64,000 nt of DNA, from positions 34,050 through 98,049 of the forward strand of contig NZ_JYKA01000017.1 of assembly GCF_001676875.1 (NCBI RefSeq), in the 5' to 3' direction. A program made the position numbers and the translations under genes. Positions 15,361 through 21,964 of this stretch are shown here, one piece after another; positions within the stretch are counted from its first letter, which is position 1; each line of letters starts with the position of its first letter. The notes beneath the pieces are model-generated. The model was not told the DNA's origin. It saw only the letters and a program-made list of their open reading frames with translations, and did not search any database. Source of the stretch: Chromobacterium subtsugae (GTDB lineage: Bacteria > Pseudomonadota > Gammaproteobacteria > Burkholderiales > Chromobacteriaceae).

Positions 15361-15582
15361 TCAGGCAGACGCAAGGGGCCAAATCTCCAAGGCATCTGAT
15401 GGCCGCAACTCATAGACCGTCACAATCCCCCCGGTGATGCGCTGTAGTCGCGCGGAAAGCAAAGGGGAAGGTTCTGCACCTCCAGCGATCTGAGTCAGGT
15501 AGATGGGCTTGATGCCGGCCTCTTCAGCAAGGCGTGCCCGGCCTTCGGCATCAAGCTTTTTGAGATAGTTGCGAAGTTTCAT
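15361..15582 (-). CDS. Cro/YdaS-like phage repressor
   Basis: A 73-residue helix-turn-helix protein: MKLRNYLKKLDAEGRARLAE, then AGIKPIYLTQIAGG as the recognition region, and ITGGIVTVYELRPSDALEIW, typical of YdaS/Cro proteins. It is transcribed divergently from the CI-like gene across a 90-base operator region. A -10 (TAAACT) ends seven bases before the ATG, so the transcript may be leaderless. It likely starts the leftward early operon (small gene, hypothetical protein, replication genes, Q). Confidence 0.85.
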   Translation of the reverse strand: MKLRNYLKKLDAEGRARLAEEAGIKPIYLTQIAGGAEPSPLLSARLQRITGGIVTVYELRPSDALEIWPLASA

Positions 15583-15588
15583 GGTGCA

Positions 15589-15617
15589 AGTTTAGTGTTT
15601 CACTAAATTTTACGCAA
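15589..15617 (-). promoter_or_regulatory. Leftward early promoter with repressor operator
   Basis: On the minus strand -35 TTGCGT (15612-15617), a 17-base spacer, and -10 TAAACT (15589-15594). A perfect palindrome TTTAGTG-TTT-CACTAAA (15591-15607) fills the spacer and overlaps the -10. A second inverted repeat GCAAC/GTTGC lies at 15614-15630. Confidence 0.7.
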
Positions 15618-15626
15618 CAAATTTAG

Positions 15627-15656
15627 TTGCACACTCATTTCGTAAAACGCTAAAGT
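15627..15656 (+). promoter_or_regulatory. Promoter for the CI-like gene
   Basis: -35 TTGCAC (15627-15632), an 18-base spacer, and -10 TAAAGT (15651-15656), 16 bases before the ATG. It is back-to-back with the leftward promoter. The ribosome site (CTAGGC) is weak. Confidence 0.5.
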
Positions 15657-15672
15657 CGCGCATCATCTAGGC

Positions 15673-16074
15673 ATGGATAACAAACAAATTCGCTTACAGA
15701 ATCTACAAGAGCTGATCGCCGGTTTCGAAACCGCCAACCAGTTCGCGGATACCGTTCAAACGTCTCCCGCTTACCTCAGCCAGATTCTGAGTGACAAGCA
15801 TCCCGCAAATGTAGGCGACGCATTGGCGCGTAAGATTGAGAAGAATTTGGATCTTCCGCGCGGATGGATGGATACATGCCACGCAGCAACACATGCTCAA
15901 CCGACGCTGACAATCGTCACGAGCGCGACCCCGCTAGCACCTGCAGCAACCCCTCCAGACAAGACAACCGAGCTAGTCACTCTCGATGAGTTTGCAGAAT
16001 GGATTGCTGACCAAGGAACTCAAAGTGTTGCCGCATTCTTGAGGATACTGGCGGACAAGTTGGATAAAAAATAA
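15673..16074 (+). CDS. CI-like phage repressor (short, no peptidase domain)
   Basis: A 133-residue regulator with a lambda-repressor-like helix-turn-helix at about 10-62 (LIAGFETANQFADTVQTSPA, then YLSQILSDKH) and a short helical C-terminus (LDEFAEWIADQGTQSVAAFL). It lacks the S24 autocleavage domain of LexA/CI, so SOS-driven self-cleavage is not expected. Divergent from the Cro-like gene with shared operator. A terminator follows directly after the stop. It probably also acts at the distant operator near 20.08 kb. Confidence 0.82.
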   Translation: MDNKQIRLQNLQELIAGFETANQFADTVQTSPAYLSQILSDKHPANVGDALARKIEKNLDLPRGWMDTCHAATHAQPTLTIVTSATPLAPAATPPDKTTELVTLDEFAEWIADQGTQSVAAFLRILADKLDKK

Positions 16075-16095
16075 GCGGCCACTTGGCCGCTTTTT
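16075..16095 (+). terminator. Intrinsic terminator after the CI-like gene
   Basis: GCGGCC-ACTT-GGCCGC followed by five T, immediately after the stop codon. Confidence 0.85.
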
Positions 16096-16116
16096 CATTC
16101 AACACTCATTACAGAG

Positions 16117-16278
16117 CTAACCCCTATCCAATAGCTTGGACAACAAGCCCCCTGCCAAAGTAAAGCCATGCCAGATGCGGGGCGCATCTCCCCACTCCTC
16201 AACTAGAAGACTGCCATCTTCCCTCAGCTTAATCCTTACTTCAGCAATAAATTTATGATTATCTTTATTTTTAGTCAT
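16117..16278 (-). CDS. Small hypothetical protein downstream of luxR
   Basis: A 53-residue frame from ATG 16278: MTKNKDNHKFIAEVRIKLRE, then DGSLLVEEWGDAPRIWHGFT, ending LLDRG. The frame stays open for 34 more codons upstream with protein-like content (SERYSSAFTFVTRQVWNKMT) but no ATG, GTG or TTG, so the real start is unclear. It may use a rare start or be truncated. It follows the LuxR-type gene and a palindrome. Confidence 0.45.
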   Translation of the reverse strand: MTKNKDNHKFIAEVRIKLREDGSLLVEEWGDAPRIWHGFTLAGGLLSKLLDRG

Positions 16279-16347
16279 TTTGTTCCAAACCTGACGCGTT
16301 ACAAAGGTGAAGGCAGAACTATACCTTTCACTTGTAACAGTTTGTAT

Positions 16348-16361
16348 TAGACGTTCGTCTA
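16348..16361. promoter_or_regulatory. Palindrome TAGACG-TT-CGTCTA
   Basis: A perfect 14-base inverted repeat between the luxR-type gene and the small downstream frame. Its left part recurs as TAGACGTTCGTA at 17201-17212 in the luxR promoter, so it may be a binding site of that regulator. Confidence 0.5.
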
Positions 16362-16392
16362 TATAAGTAATTTCACCTAGGTTCGTCCTCTA

Positions 16393-17148
16393 TCATGCTG
16401 CGTCTTCTGTCCGAAGTAGATGCACCAAATGCGCCAATGTTCTTGCCCCATGGGCTTCTCGCATGTTCTTAAGATGTACTTTCACCGTACTCAACCCCAA
16501 ACCAAGGCGGTCGGCAATCTCCACCTGCGTCAGCCCTTGTGTTGTTAAGCAGTCAAAAATCTGACGTTCACGCGGGGTAAAATTAGCCATTCGTGCATTG
16601 CGAGTAAGCACACGAACCGCCATGTCCGCTAGTGATGGCAACAACATGGTCAACAGCTGGCGGGCATAGTAGTCATATTCTGCGGCCTCTCCCACTACCG
16701 AAACGATTACTCGGTTCTCCCCTCTTTCAGCAATATACGAAAGCCCATGCGTCATGCCATGGCGCTTACAAGCCAACCGAAAGCTGGTCATCTTCCTACC
16801 ATCCGTTGAACGGCGCCTCAGCAGCAACTCAGACCAGATGATTGGCGCGCCGACAGGCCCATTGAAAACCGGGTCTACCTCGTGGAATGTTTGCGAACCA
16901 TAGAGTTCTAGCCAGGCATCTGACCAGCCCAGGGAGACCGAAAAAGGACGGGACCACAATCCTTTGTTTCCCGACACTTGCGCCAACAAGATTGGAGGCT
17001 GTCCAGGCAGACAAAGCTGAACTCCCATCAGGAAGGCCCTAACGTCATCCTCATCCTCTAATGCCAACAATCCTCGCTGCAACGGCACCATCTGTGCCAT
17101 GGCCAAAGAAGGCACTTCCCGGACCATCCTCAAGATTTCAGGTGACAT
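16393..17148 (-). CDS. LuxR-family regulator with autoinducer-binding domain (solo)
   Basis: About 251 residues from ATG 17148, with GAGGG upstream; a TTG five codons earlier is possible. The N-terminal domain retains ligand-pocket landmarks of quorum-sensing LuxR proteins: W (about 75), Y (about 83) in WSDAWLELYGS, DP (about 92-93), and W (about 105) in PIIWSEL. The C-terminal helix-turn-helix is typical: TPRERQIFDCLTTQGLTQVE, then LGLGLSTVKVHLKNM. No luxI homologue lies in the window, so it would sense a host or external signal. It sits in the prophage between repressor and DarT locus. Confidence 0.8.
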   Translation of the reverse strand: MSPEILRMVREVPSLAMAQMVPLQRGLLALEDEDDVRAFLMGVQLCLPGQPPILLAQVSGNKGLWSRPFSVSLGWSDAWLELYGSQTFHEVDPVFNGPVGAPIIWSELLLRRRSTDGRKMTSFRLACKRHGMTHGLSYIAERGENRVIVSVVGEAAEYDYYARQLLTMLLPSLADMAVRVLTRNARMANFTPRERQIFDCLTTQGLTQVEIADRLGLGLSTVKVHLKNMREAHGARTLAHLVHLLRTEDAA

Positions 17149-17192
17149 ACCAACATCCCTCAATCACCACCCCTTCAATACATACACCTGAA

Positions 17193-17221
17193 ATTATAGA
17201 TAGACGTTCGTACAACGTTAA
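17193..17221 (-). promoter_or_regulatory. Promoter of the luxR-type gene with operator-like spacer
   Basis: On the minus strand -35 TTAACG (17216-17221), a 17-base spacer, and -10 TATAAT (17193-17198). The spacer contains TACGAACGTCTA, a near copy of the palindrome at 16348, which suggests autoregulation. Confidence 0.5.
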
Positions 17222-17342
17222 CCTGCCTCTCCCCTTTCAATGCTCTGCTTTCCGTTCGTCGTTTACCACCATGAAACTAACTTCAACATTAATCAAACTC
17301 TCATTGACTGCTTCAAAATGCAATGCTAACTTCAAGTTAATT

Positions 17343-17364
17343 GTCATTTTTCATCACAAATGAC
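17343..17364. promoter_or_regulatory. Inverted repeat upstream of darT
   Basis: GTCATTT-TTCATCAC-AAATGAC, 80 bases before the DarT start in an AT-rich leader. A further GAATGAC occurs at 17379-17385. It is a candidate operator for the toxin/antitoxin operon; this is inference. Confidence 0.35.
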
Positions 17365-17443
17365 TCTTATTTTCATACGAATGACAATCAACTTCAACCT
17401 CCCATATAAAAGTCCATTTTAAACTCACCCTACAAGGTTTATC

Positions 17444-18064
17444 ATGACTAGCGCAATCATTAAATCATATGCAGAATATATTGAAATCCCATATTTAATA
17501 CACTTCACTCGCGTTACTAATTTAGAATCAATATTGACAAATGGATTGCTCTCAATTAATCAAGCAGAATTATTAGAAATAAATCCTGCTATAAATGACG
17601 AGCTACGTTTAGACGGGCATCTCGATGCAACATCTGTTTCCATCTCCTTCCCCAACTCAAGTATGTTTTTCAAATACAGGCAAAACAATCCTGATGTAGG
17701 CTGGGTTGTATTAGGAATAAAAAGATCAGTATTATGGACAAAGGACTGCGCCTTTTGCAAACATAATGCAGCTACTGCACAAATAGCACAGCAAGATATA
17801 AATCACTTAAAAACCCCAGAGGCTTTTGGGGGCATGTTTGACAAAATAGGTGAGGAAAGAGATCAAAGATTAAAACCTTATGACCCAACAGATGTTCAAG
17901 CAGAAGTTTTAGTATTTGAAACTATTGAACCAGAACTTATATTTGGCGTCGGATTTGATAACCACAACATCAAAAGTCAATATCAGCATTTACTAGAAGG
18001 TAAGGAAGTAATAGTTTGTAACCCTGGGAAAAGTTTTTTCGCATCTCGTTCATATGTAAGGTAA
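17444..18064 (+). CDS. darT: DarT-type DNA ADP-ribosyltransferase toxin
   Basis: A 206-residue protein of the DarT (DUF4433) family, which attaches ADP-ribose from NAD+ to bases in single-stranded DNA and stalls replication. The NAD-binding start IPYLIHFTRVTNLESILTNG (His about 20) and the catalytic Glu in DVQAEVLVFE (Glu about 154) are visible, with VSISFPNSSMFFKYRQ between. Composition is strongly AT-rich, a sign of transfer. It is followed after eight bases by the NADAR gene. Such pairs act as toxin/antitoxin and anti-phage modules; the exact base target is not readable here. Confidence 0.88.
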   Translation: MTSAIIKSYAEYIEIPYLIHFTRVTNLESILTNGLLSINQAELLEINPAINDELRLDGHLDATSVSISFPNSSMFFKYRQNNPDVGWVVLGIKRSVLWTKDCAFCKHNAATAQIAQQDINHLKTPEAFGGMFDKIGEERDQRLKPYDPTDVQAEVLVFETIEPELIFGVGFDNHNIKSQYQHLLEGKEVIVCNPGKSFFASRSYVR

Positions 18065-18072
18065 GCTCAATC

Positions 18073-18777
18073 ATGGCAAAAAGACCGATATTCATCCCAA
18101 CCTTGACAGGTGAAAGCTTTGTAAAAACTGATTTTATTGATTTCGAATGGTTTCCTGGCTTGGCAGTATCGCAAAAGCAAAAATCCATTAACTCCTTACA
18201 TAAAGCTGCTTGCAATAAACATAGCCTTAGTAAAATATTAGAAATTTCCAGCAAATCACTCACTCCACTTGGAGAATCCCTAAGTGCATTTAATTTAACC
18301 TTCACCACAATCAAACACAACCATACGTTCAGTGTTGAATGTGCATTTCAAGGAAGCAAAGTATTTGAACAAGGCGGCCCATACACCGATATCTTTTTCA
18401 AAACGTCCCGAGAGGCAAAAAAAGATGAACGTCTACGTACATCTGGCCGGCTAACAGGGTTCAGGTTTTATGGTATCGAATGGGAGCTTGAGCCTTTAAC
18501 TGCATTCTATGATTGGCTTTACATCAATGCACTTAAAAAAAGGACTGATATTGCTGAGTCGCTTCTAGAATACTCTGCATTTACTGACATTGAATTTAAC
18601 CCTGAACGCTCTATTAACTGCCAAGCCTATTCTGTTGCACTCTATTACTCACTATACAAACGAAGTTTACTCGATGAGGCAACCTCTTCAAAAGATGCGT
18701 TTCTCAGAATTATAAGCAATGCAATAATCAGCAACACTCAGCAAGATGAAACCATTCAGCAAGGCTTGCAATTATAG
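18073..18777 (+). CDS. DarT-associated NADAR-type antitoxin
   Basis: A 234-residue protein matching the NADAR fold paired with some DarT toxins (DUF6977-type). NADAR enzymes remove ADP-ribose from DNA bases. Visible landmarks are CAFQGSKVFEQGGPYTD near 90-106, REAKKDERLRTSGRLTGF, FYDWLYINAL near 145, and FTDIEFNPERSINCQAYSVA. The N-terminal ~70 residues (PTLTGESFVKTDFIDFEWFP) are the extension typical of DarT partners. Spacing of eight bases after darT indicates one operon. AT-rich like darT. Confidence 0.85.
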   Translation: MAKRPIFIPTLTGESFVKTDFIDFEWFPGLAVSQKQKSINSLHKAACNKHSLSKILEISSKSLTPLGESLSAFNLTFTTIKHNHTFSVECAFQGSKVFEQGGPYTDIFFKTSREAKKDERLRTSGRLTGFRFYGIEWELEPLTAFYDWLYINALKKRTDIAESLLEYSAFTDIEFNPERSINCQAYSVALYYSLYKRSLLDEATSSKDAFLRIISNAIISNTQQDETIQQGLQL

Positions 18778-18843
18778 CCGGCTTAAATTATACGAACAGG
18801 CCCTACAATAAATAGCGCAAACACTAAATAATCGGAACAGCAA

Positions 18844-19643
18844 ATGACAATTGATACCCCCCCCCGCCGGACCAATCCCCACCAACTCACAATAAAACAG
18901 CACACGTTGCCATTGCGTAGCATTGAGCGATTTTGCCATGAAAATCAAGCCGTCAAAGTCAAATTAAACACTAAAGATATTTTTATTGATCTTAAGCCAA
19001 ATAATTCATTATTCTGTGCAAACAGAGCCTGGGACCATCGCACCGAAACAGTAGTCAGCAAAGATATAGAATCAAACTTTCAGAACCTTGCTGATAAAAT
19101 AAACTCCCGCCTTATTCGAGCTATGTGCACTGAAGATCAATTAACAGTTACTCACATGTACCTACTATGGAAATATAGATGTAAGCTAGCGAGCAATCCA
19201 ATAGCAGATGTCAAAATCAACTTAGTAACTCCCGAAAGGGAGCTATCAATTGACTCAAAGGAGGTACTAGAAAAAAGGGGATAGTTTACATTCAATCGAA
19301 TGGAACAATTGCAGGCAGAGTATTCTCAGGCATCAACATACAAAGAGCGATGGATATTGAGCTAACATTAGGCGCGGAAAAATTGAAATGGGGGATAATA
19401 AAATCCCCCATAGGAGTTGAATTTATAGTTCCTGATGCATCTATAAATCAAGCCATTATGCCCATATCACCTAGTACCTGCCTTATTGCAGGGCTAGACA
19501 ATTGCGAGCTTACAATTATGGGGGCTGGATTAATTAACCGAGCAATGATATTTGAATCGCAAAAATACTGGTTTGCAAGAAACCCAAATCGATGCCCCAT
19601 TTTACAACGATGCAACCCTTGGATTCAAACATTTGGCTTTTAG
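18844..19643 (+). pseudogene. Frameshifted hypothetical gene downstream of the DarT pair
   Basis: Two adjacent frames read as one protein. The first (18844-19284, 146 residues) ends VLEKRG at a TAG. The second is open from before that stop and continues IVYIQSNGTIAGRVFSGINI through GIIKSPIGVEFIVPD to YWFARNPNRCPI, ending at 19643. A one-base indel in the GAAAAAAGGGG tract (about 19269-19279) would join them into about 265 residues. The pattern, with LTVTHMYLLWKYRCKLASNP and a C-terminal PISPSTCLIAG block, recalls a broad family of uncharacterised bacterial proteins. It may be a real mutation or a sequencing error. Confidence 0.6.
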
Positions 19644-19703
19644 ACAAAGCCGAACATAAGAGTACACGAGAGAGCACTATGTCTGATGCACTTAACTTCA
19701 AAA

Positions 19704-19955
19704 TTATTGCATTGGCCTCAAACCATTTCCGCAATGCTTGCACTTCCTAGCATCCATCCTCACCAGCTCACGACACTCAGGGCAGCGAACATGAGTGTCA
19801 GGATGCGGCGCTTCCGGGTCTGTCTTGAGCGATGGCAATACCAATACAAACACAACACCCACCCACCCCAGCAGCCACCACCACGCTGAACGGCCACGGT
19901 TCTTAGCAGCCAGATATGCCAACACAAAACCCGCAATAAGAACAAATAGTTCCAT
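19704..19955 (-). CDS. Small membrane protein with C-terminal zinc ribbon
   Basis: An 83-residue protein from ATG 19955. It has two hydrophobic helices (MELFVLIAGFVLAYLAAKNR; WWWLLGWVGVVFVLVLPSL) and a zinc-ribbon end with CPEC and CKHC near residues 60-77. AGAGG lies about ten bases before the start. It is transcribed opposite to the DarT operon and away from the operator-controlled promoter. Function unknown. The open frame upstream to 20024 is less likely. Confidence 0.65.
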   Translation of the reverse strand: MELFVLIAGFVLAYLAAKNRGRSAWWWLLGWVGVVFVLVLPSLKTDPEAPHPDTHVRCPECRELVRMDARKCKHCGNGLRPMQ

Positions 19956-20059
19956 ACATCTTACCTCTACGAAAAAACTGCTAATCCTAGCACATTGCCA
20001 TTCTGATAGCTCCCTCCCCACCACGTCTCACTAGCAGATGTTTCGTCTCGCACTAAAAA

Positions 20060-20103
20060 TTTAGTGTTTCACTATTGACATAGCTTTAGTGTTTTACTAA
20101 AGT
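20060..20103 (+). promoter_or_regulatory. Rightward promoter with prophage repressor operators
   Basis: -35 TTGACA (20075-20080), a 17-base spacer, and -10 TAAAGT (20098-20103). TTTAGTG-TTT-TACTAAA (20085-20101) fills the spacer, the same design as the Cro promoter. A second copy TTTAGTG-TTT-CACTATT lies at 20060-20076, and CACTAAA-AA-TTTAGTG at 20051-20066. The phage repressor probably controls this operon from 4.4 kb away. Confidence 0.75.
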
Positions 20104-20120
20104 TCATTCCGTTGACTCAC

Positions 20121-20132
20121 CGCTCTTTAACA
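20121..20132 (+). promoter_or_regulatory. boxA-like antitermination site
   Basis: CGCTCTTTAACA lies 18 bases after the -10 of the operator-controlled promoter. It matches the boxA of rRNA leaders and nut sites, recognised by NusB-S10. No clear boxB hairpin follows directly. Confidence 0.5.
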
Positions 20133-20301
20133 AAACGCAAAGACACCGCTCTCATTTCGACGCGGTAATTCCTGGCTTGCACCGTGGTGGCCAGCATGAT
20201 CAACAGCATCCGCGAACTCTGATCCGCCATCGCGGGCAAGCCTGTAATTGGTAATGCCCTGCATGCAGGACATTACCGGATACACCCAAGGAGAACTAAA
20301 A
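20133..20301 (+). other. Untranslated leader with hairpin
   Basis: No gene identified on the plus strand. An imperfect hairpin GGTAATG / CATTACC (20250-20277) encloses the palindrome CTGCATGCAG and stands just before the ribosome site AAGGAGA of the next gene. A 37-codon minus-strand frame also exists here but is weakly supported. Confidence 0.4.
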
Positions 20302-20541
20302 ATGCACCACTAGGACAAGTCATCACTAGAAGCTTTCAAGCAAAGGCTTGAGCCGCTGCAACAGCAGCTGCAAGCCAAACTCAACGAGGCCCTCAAGGCC
20401 ATCAGCGACATGCCGGAAAACCAATTGCGATCCGCTCACGGCCAATCGCTGGAAGCCATGGCCGACAATCTGGATTCCTCGCTCTCTTGGCTCAATGAAG
20501 CCATTGCAGAGCTATCGCAAGCGATTGACGAAATGGAATGA
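20302..20541 (+). pseudogene. Coiled-coil gene with an amber stop at codon 4
   Basis: AAGGAGA precedes ATG 20302. Codons read Met-His-His-TAG, then 75 sense codons of a helical acidic protein (SLEAFKQRLEPLQQQLQAKL onward) to TGA 20541. No alternative start follows closely. TAG could come from CAG (Gln) by one transition. The stop overlaps the next start (ATGA), showing this was a working operon member. It is either a recent nonsense mutation or read by amber suppression. No family recognised. Confidence 0.6.
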
Positions 20542-20717
20542 GCCTACGCCATTACATCGTGCGGCAGATGCATCGACGCGAACAGTTGTTGCGCGTCTTG
20601 GCTCCTCCGGGCCTACCGACAGAAATAGCCACCCGCAAGAACCGCACAAAACAACGAATCAACGACCGCGCAGAACGGATCTACCTGCGCGCCGACACCG
20701 CCAACGGCTGGGATTAA
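20538..20717 (+). CDS. Small basic hypothetical protein (59 residues)
   Basis: A 59-residue frame from ATG 20538, overlapping the preceding TGA as ATGA. It starts MSLRHYIVRQMHRREQLLRV and ends YLRADTANGWD, and is rich in Arg. It depends for coupling on translation of the amber-interrupted gene. A terminator overlaps its last codons. Function unknown. Confidence 0.55.
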   Translation: MSLRHYIVRQMHRREQLLRVLAPPGLPTEIATRKNRTKQRINDRAERIYLRADTANGWD

Positions 20718-20731
20718 CCAGCCGTTTTTTT
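20703..20731 (+). terminator. Intrinsic terminator
   Basis: AACGGCTGG / CCAGCCGTT stem followed by a run of T. It overlaps the end of the 59-residue gene and precedes the GTTAGC repeats, so the stb-like genes probably have their own promoter or need antitermination via the boxA. Confidence 0.75.
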
Positions 20732-20743
20732 ACGCTCACTTCC

Positions 20744-20825
20744 GTTAGCACGCATCACCATCCGTTAGCGATTTGTTAGCGCGTTGTGAGCGCCCCCGTT
20801 AGCGGGATGTGAGCCATTCGTTAGC
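20744..20825 (+). repeat. Five phased GTTAGC repeats upstream of the stbA-like gene
   Basis: GTTAGC occurs at 20744, 20764, 20775, 20798 and 20820, all in the same orientation, usually as (C/T)GTTAGC(G). Spacings of 20, 11, 23 and 22 bases are close to whole helical turns. The last copy lies five bases before the start codon. They resemble iterons or the direct repeats bound by StbA upstream of stbABC in plasmid R388. Confidence 0.6.
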
Positions 20826-20829
20826 CCCC

Positions 20830-21204
20830 ATGAGCAAACCAGACGCCAACCAGTTGCTTGCGGCTCTAGCAGGAACAGGCGAGAGCAAAGCGGCACGATT
20901 CCGCAACCTCCTGCCACAAATCAATGCGGCAATAGAACGCGGAGTCAGGCACGCCCAAATCATCGAGGCACTGGCGGCCGATGGCCTGCACATGAGCCAC
21001 GTTGAATTCCGGAACGCGCTCTATCGTGAACGCCGCCGCGAGGAAGGCAAGAAAGCACCCCATGCCCAAGCAACCCAAAACACCCCGGCCAATGCGGCCA
21101 ATATGCCCATCACAGCCACGCCGGCCGCCAAGACCACGCCTCAGTCAATCCGATCAGGTCGCTTTGACTACGGGAAATTCAGAGACGGAAAAACAAAATG
21201 GTGA
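20830..21204 (+). CDS. StbA-like DNA-binding protein
   Basis: A 124-residue protein from ATG 20830. The N-terminal ~70 residues hold a helix-turn-helix-like region (LPQINAAIERGVRHAQIIEA, then LHMSHVEFRNALYRERRR); the rest is a flexible Ala/Pro/Thr tail ending FDYGKFRDGKTKW. It lies directly after the repeats and before a P-loop ATPase and a small third gene, the stbA-stbB-stbC order of conjugative plasmids. There StbA binds repeats and positions plasmid DNA. The identification rests mainly on architecture. Confidence 0.55.
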   Translation: MSKPDANQLLAALAGTGESKAARFRNLLPQINAAIERGVRHAQIIEALAADGLHMSHVEFRNALYRERRREEGKKAPHAQATQNTPANAANMPITATPAAKTTPQSIRSGRFDYGKFRDGKTKW

Positions 21205-21208
21205 ACCC

Positions 21209-21964
21209 ATGACATACAACGACACTCACATCACGCTTCAAGGCAAGGGCGGCGTAGGCAAGTCGCACATCACAAGCCTTCTCGCCCAAGCTATTTGGGC
21301 CATTTTTGGCATTCGTCCGCTGGGAGTCGATACCGATCCCGTCAACAAAACCCTGATGCATTTCCCTGCCTTGCAAGCGCGAGGGCTGGATATCCTGAAC
21401 CAGGATAACCAAATCAACAGCCGCCAGTTTGACACCATGGTTGAGTGGTTACTTGAGCATGACGGCCCCGCAGTCATCGACAACGGCGCCACATCATTCA
21501 TTCCCGCTACGGGCTACCTCGCAGAAACAGGCGCTATTGACGTACTTAATGCGGCAGGCCGCCGCGTATTTATTCATACCGTACTTGTCGGCGGCCAGGC
21601 GATGGACGACACCATAGACGGGCTAACGGCACTACTAGACAGCACGTCAGCCCCTATTATCGTTTGGGAAAACGAACATTTTGGTCCGGTAGAACGAAAC
21701 GGCCGCAGATTCCGGGACTCCAGCGTCTATCACGAAAACCGTGAGCGCATCGCCGGCATTGTCACGCTGCACCGCCCGAATGCCGATCTGGCCGGCCGCG
21801 ATATCGCAGAACTGAGCATCAAAGGCCAGACCTTTGCCGAAGCTCTAACAAGCCCGGAATGGGGAATCATGCCCAAGCACCGGCTGCAAATGATATGGGC
21901 TGACTATCTGCAGCAGATTAAGCCAATCCTGACGCAAGGACTGCCGGAAGAACTGGCCGCATGA
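21209..21964 (+). CDS. StbB-like P-loop ATPase
   Basis: A 251-residue ParA/MinD-superfamily ATPase from ATG 21209. The deviant Walker A QGKGGVGKSHITSLLAQ is at residues 11-27, followed by GVDTDPVNKTLMHF, the switch-like HDGPAVIDNGATSFI, and VWENEHFGPVE. This pattern is shared by StbB-type proteins of plasmids, involved in plasmid maintenance and conjugation. The start lies five bases after the stbA-like stop, and the end overlaps the third gene. In a prophage it may aid segregation of an episomal form; that is inference. Confidence 0.72.
   Translation: MTYNDTHITLQGKGGVGKSHITSLLAQAIWAIFGIRPLGVDTDPVNKTLMHFPALQARGLDILNQDNQINSRQFDTMVEWLLEHDGPAVIDNGATSFIPATGYLAETGAIDVLNAAGRRVFIHTVLVGGQAMDDTIDGLTALLDSTSAPIIVWENEHFGPVERNGRRFRDSSVYHENRERIAGIVTLHRPNADLAGRDIAELSIKGQTFAEALTSPEWGIMPKHRLQMIWADYLQQIKPILTQGLPEELAA

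Noticed and set aside
19269..19279. Programmed -1 frameshift at AAAAAAG
   Set aside because: The heptamer A-AAA-AAG is not in the right phase for canonical tandem slippage from the first frame, so an indel or error is simpler.
16117..19284. A luxI autoinducer synthase near the LuxR gene
   Set aside because: No frame in the area shows synthase motifs.
20133..20260. A 37-codon minus-strand frame opposite the boxA leader
   Set aside because: It has no ribosome site and ends inside the leader; the plus-strand leader explains the region better.
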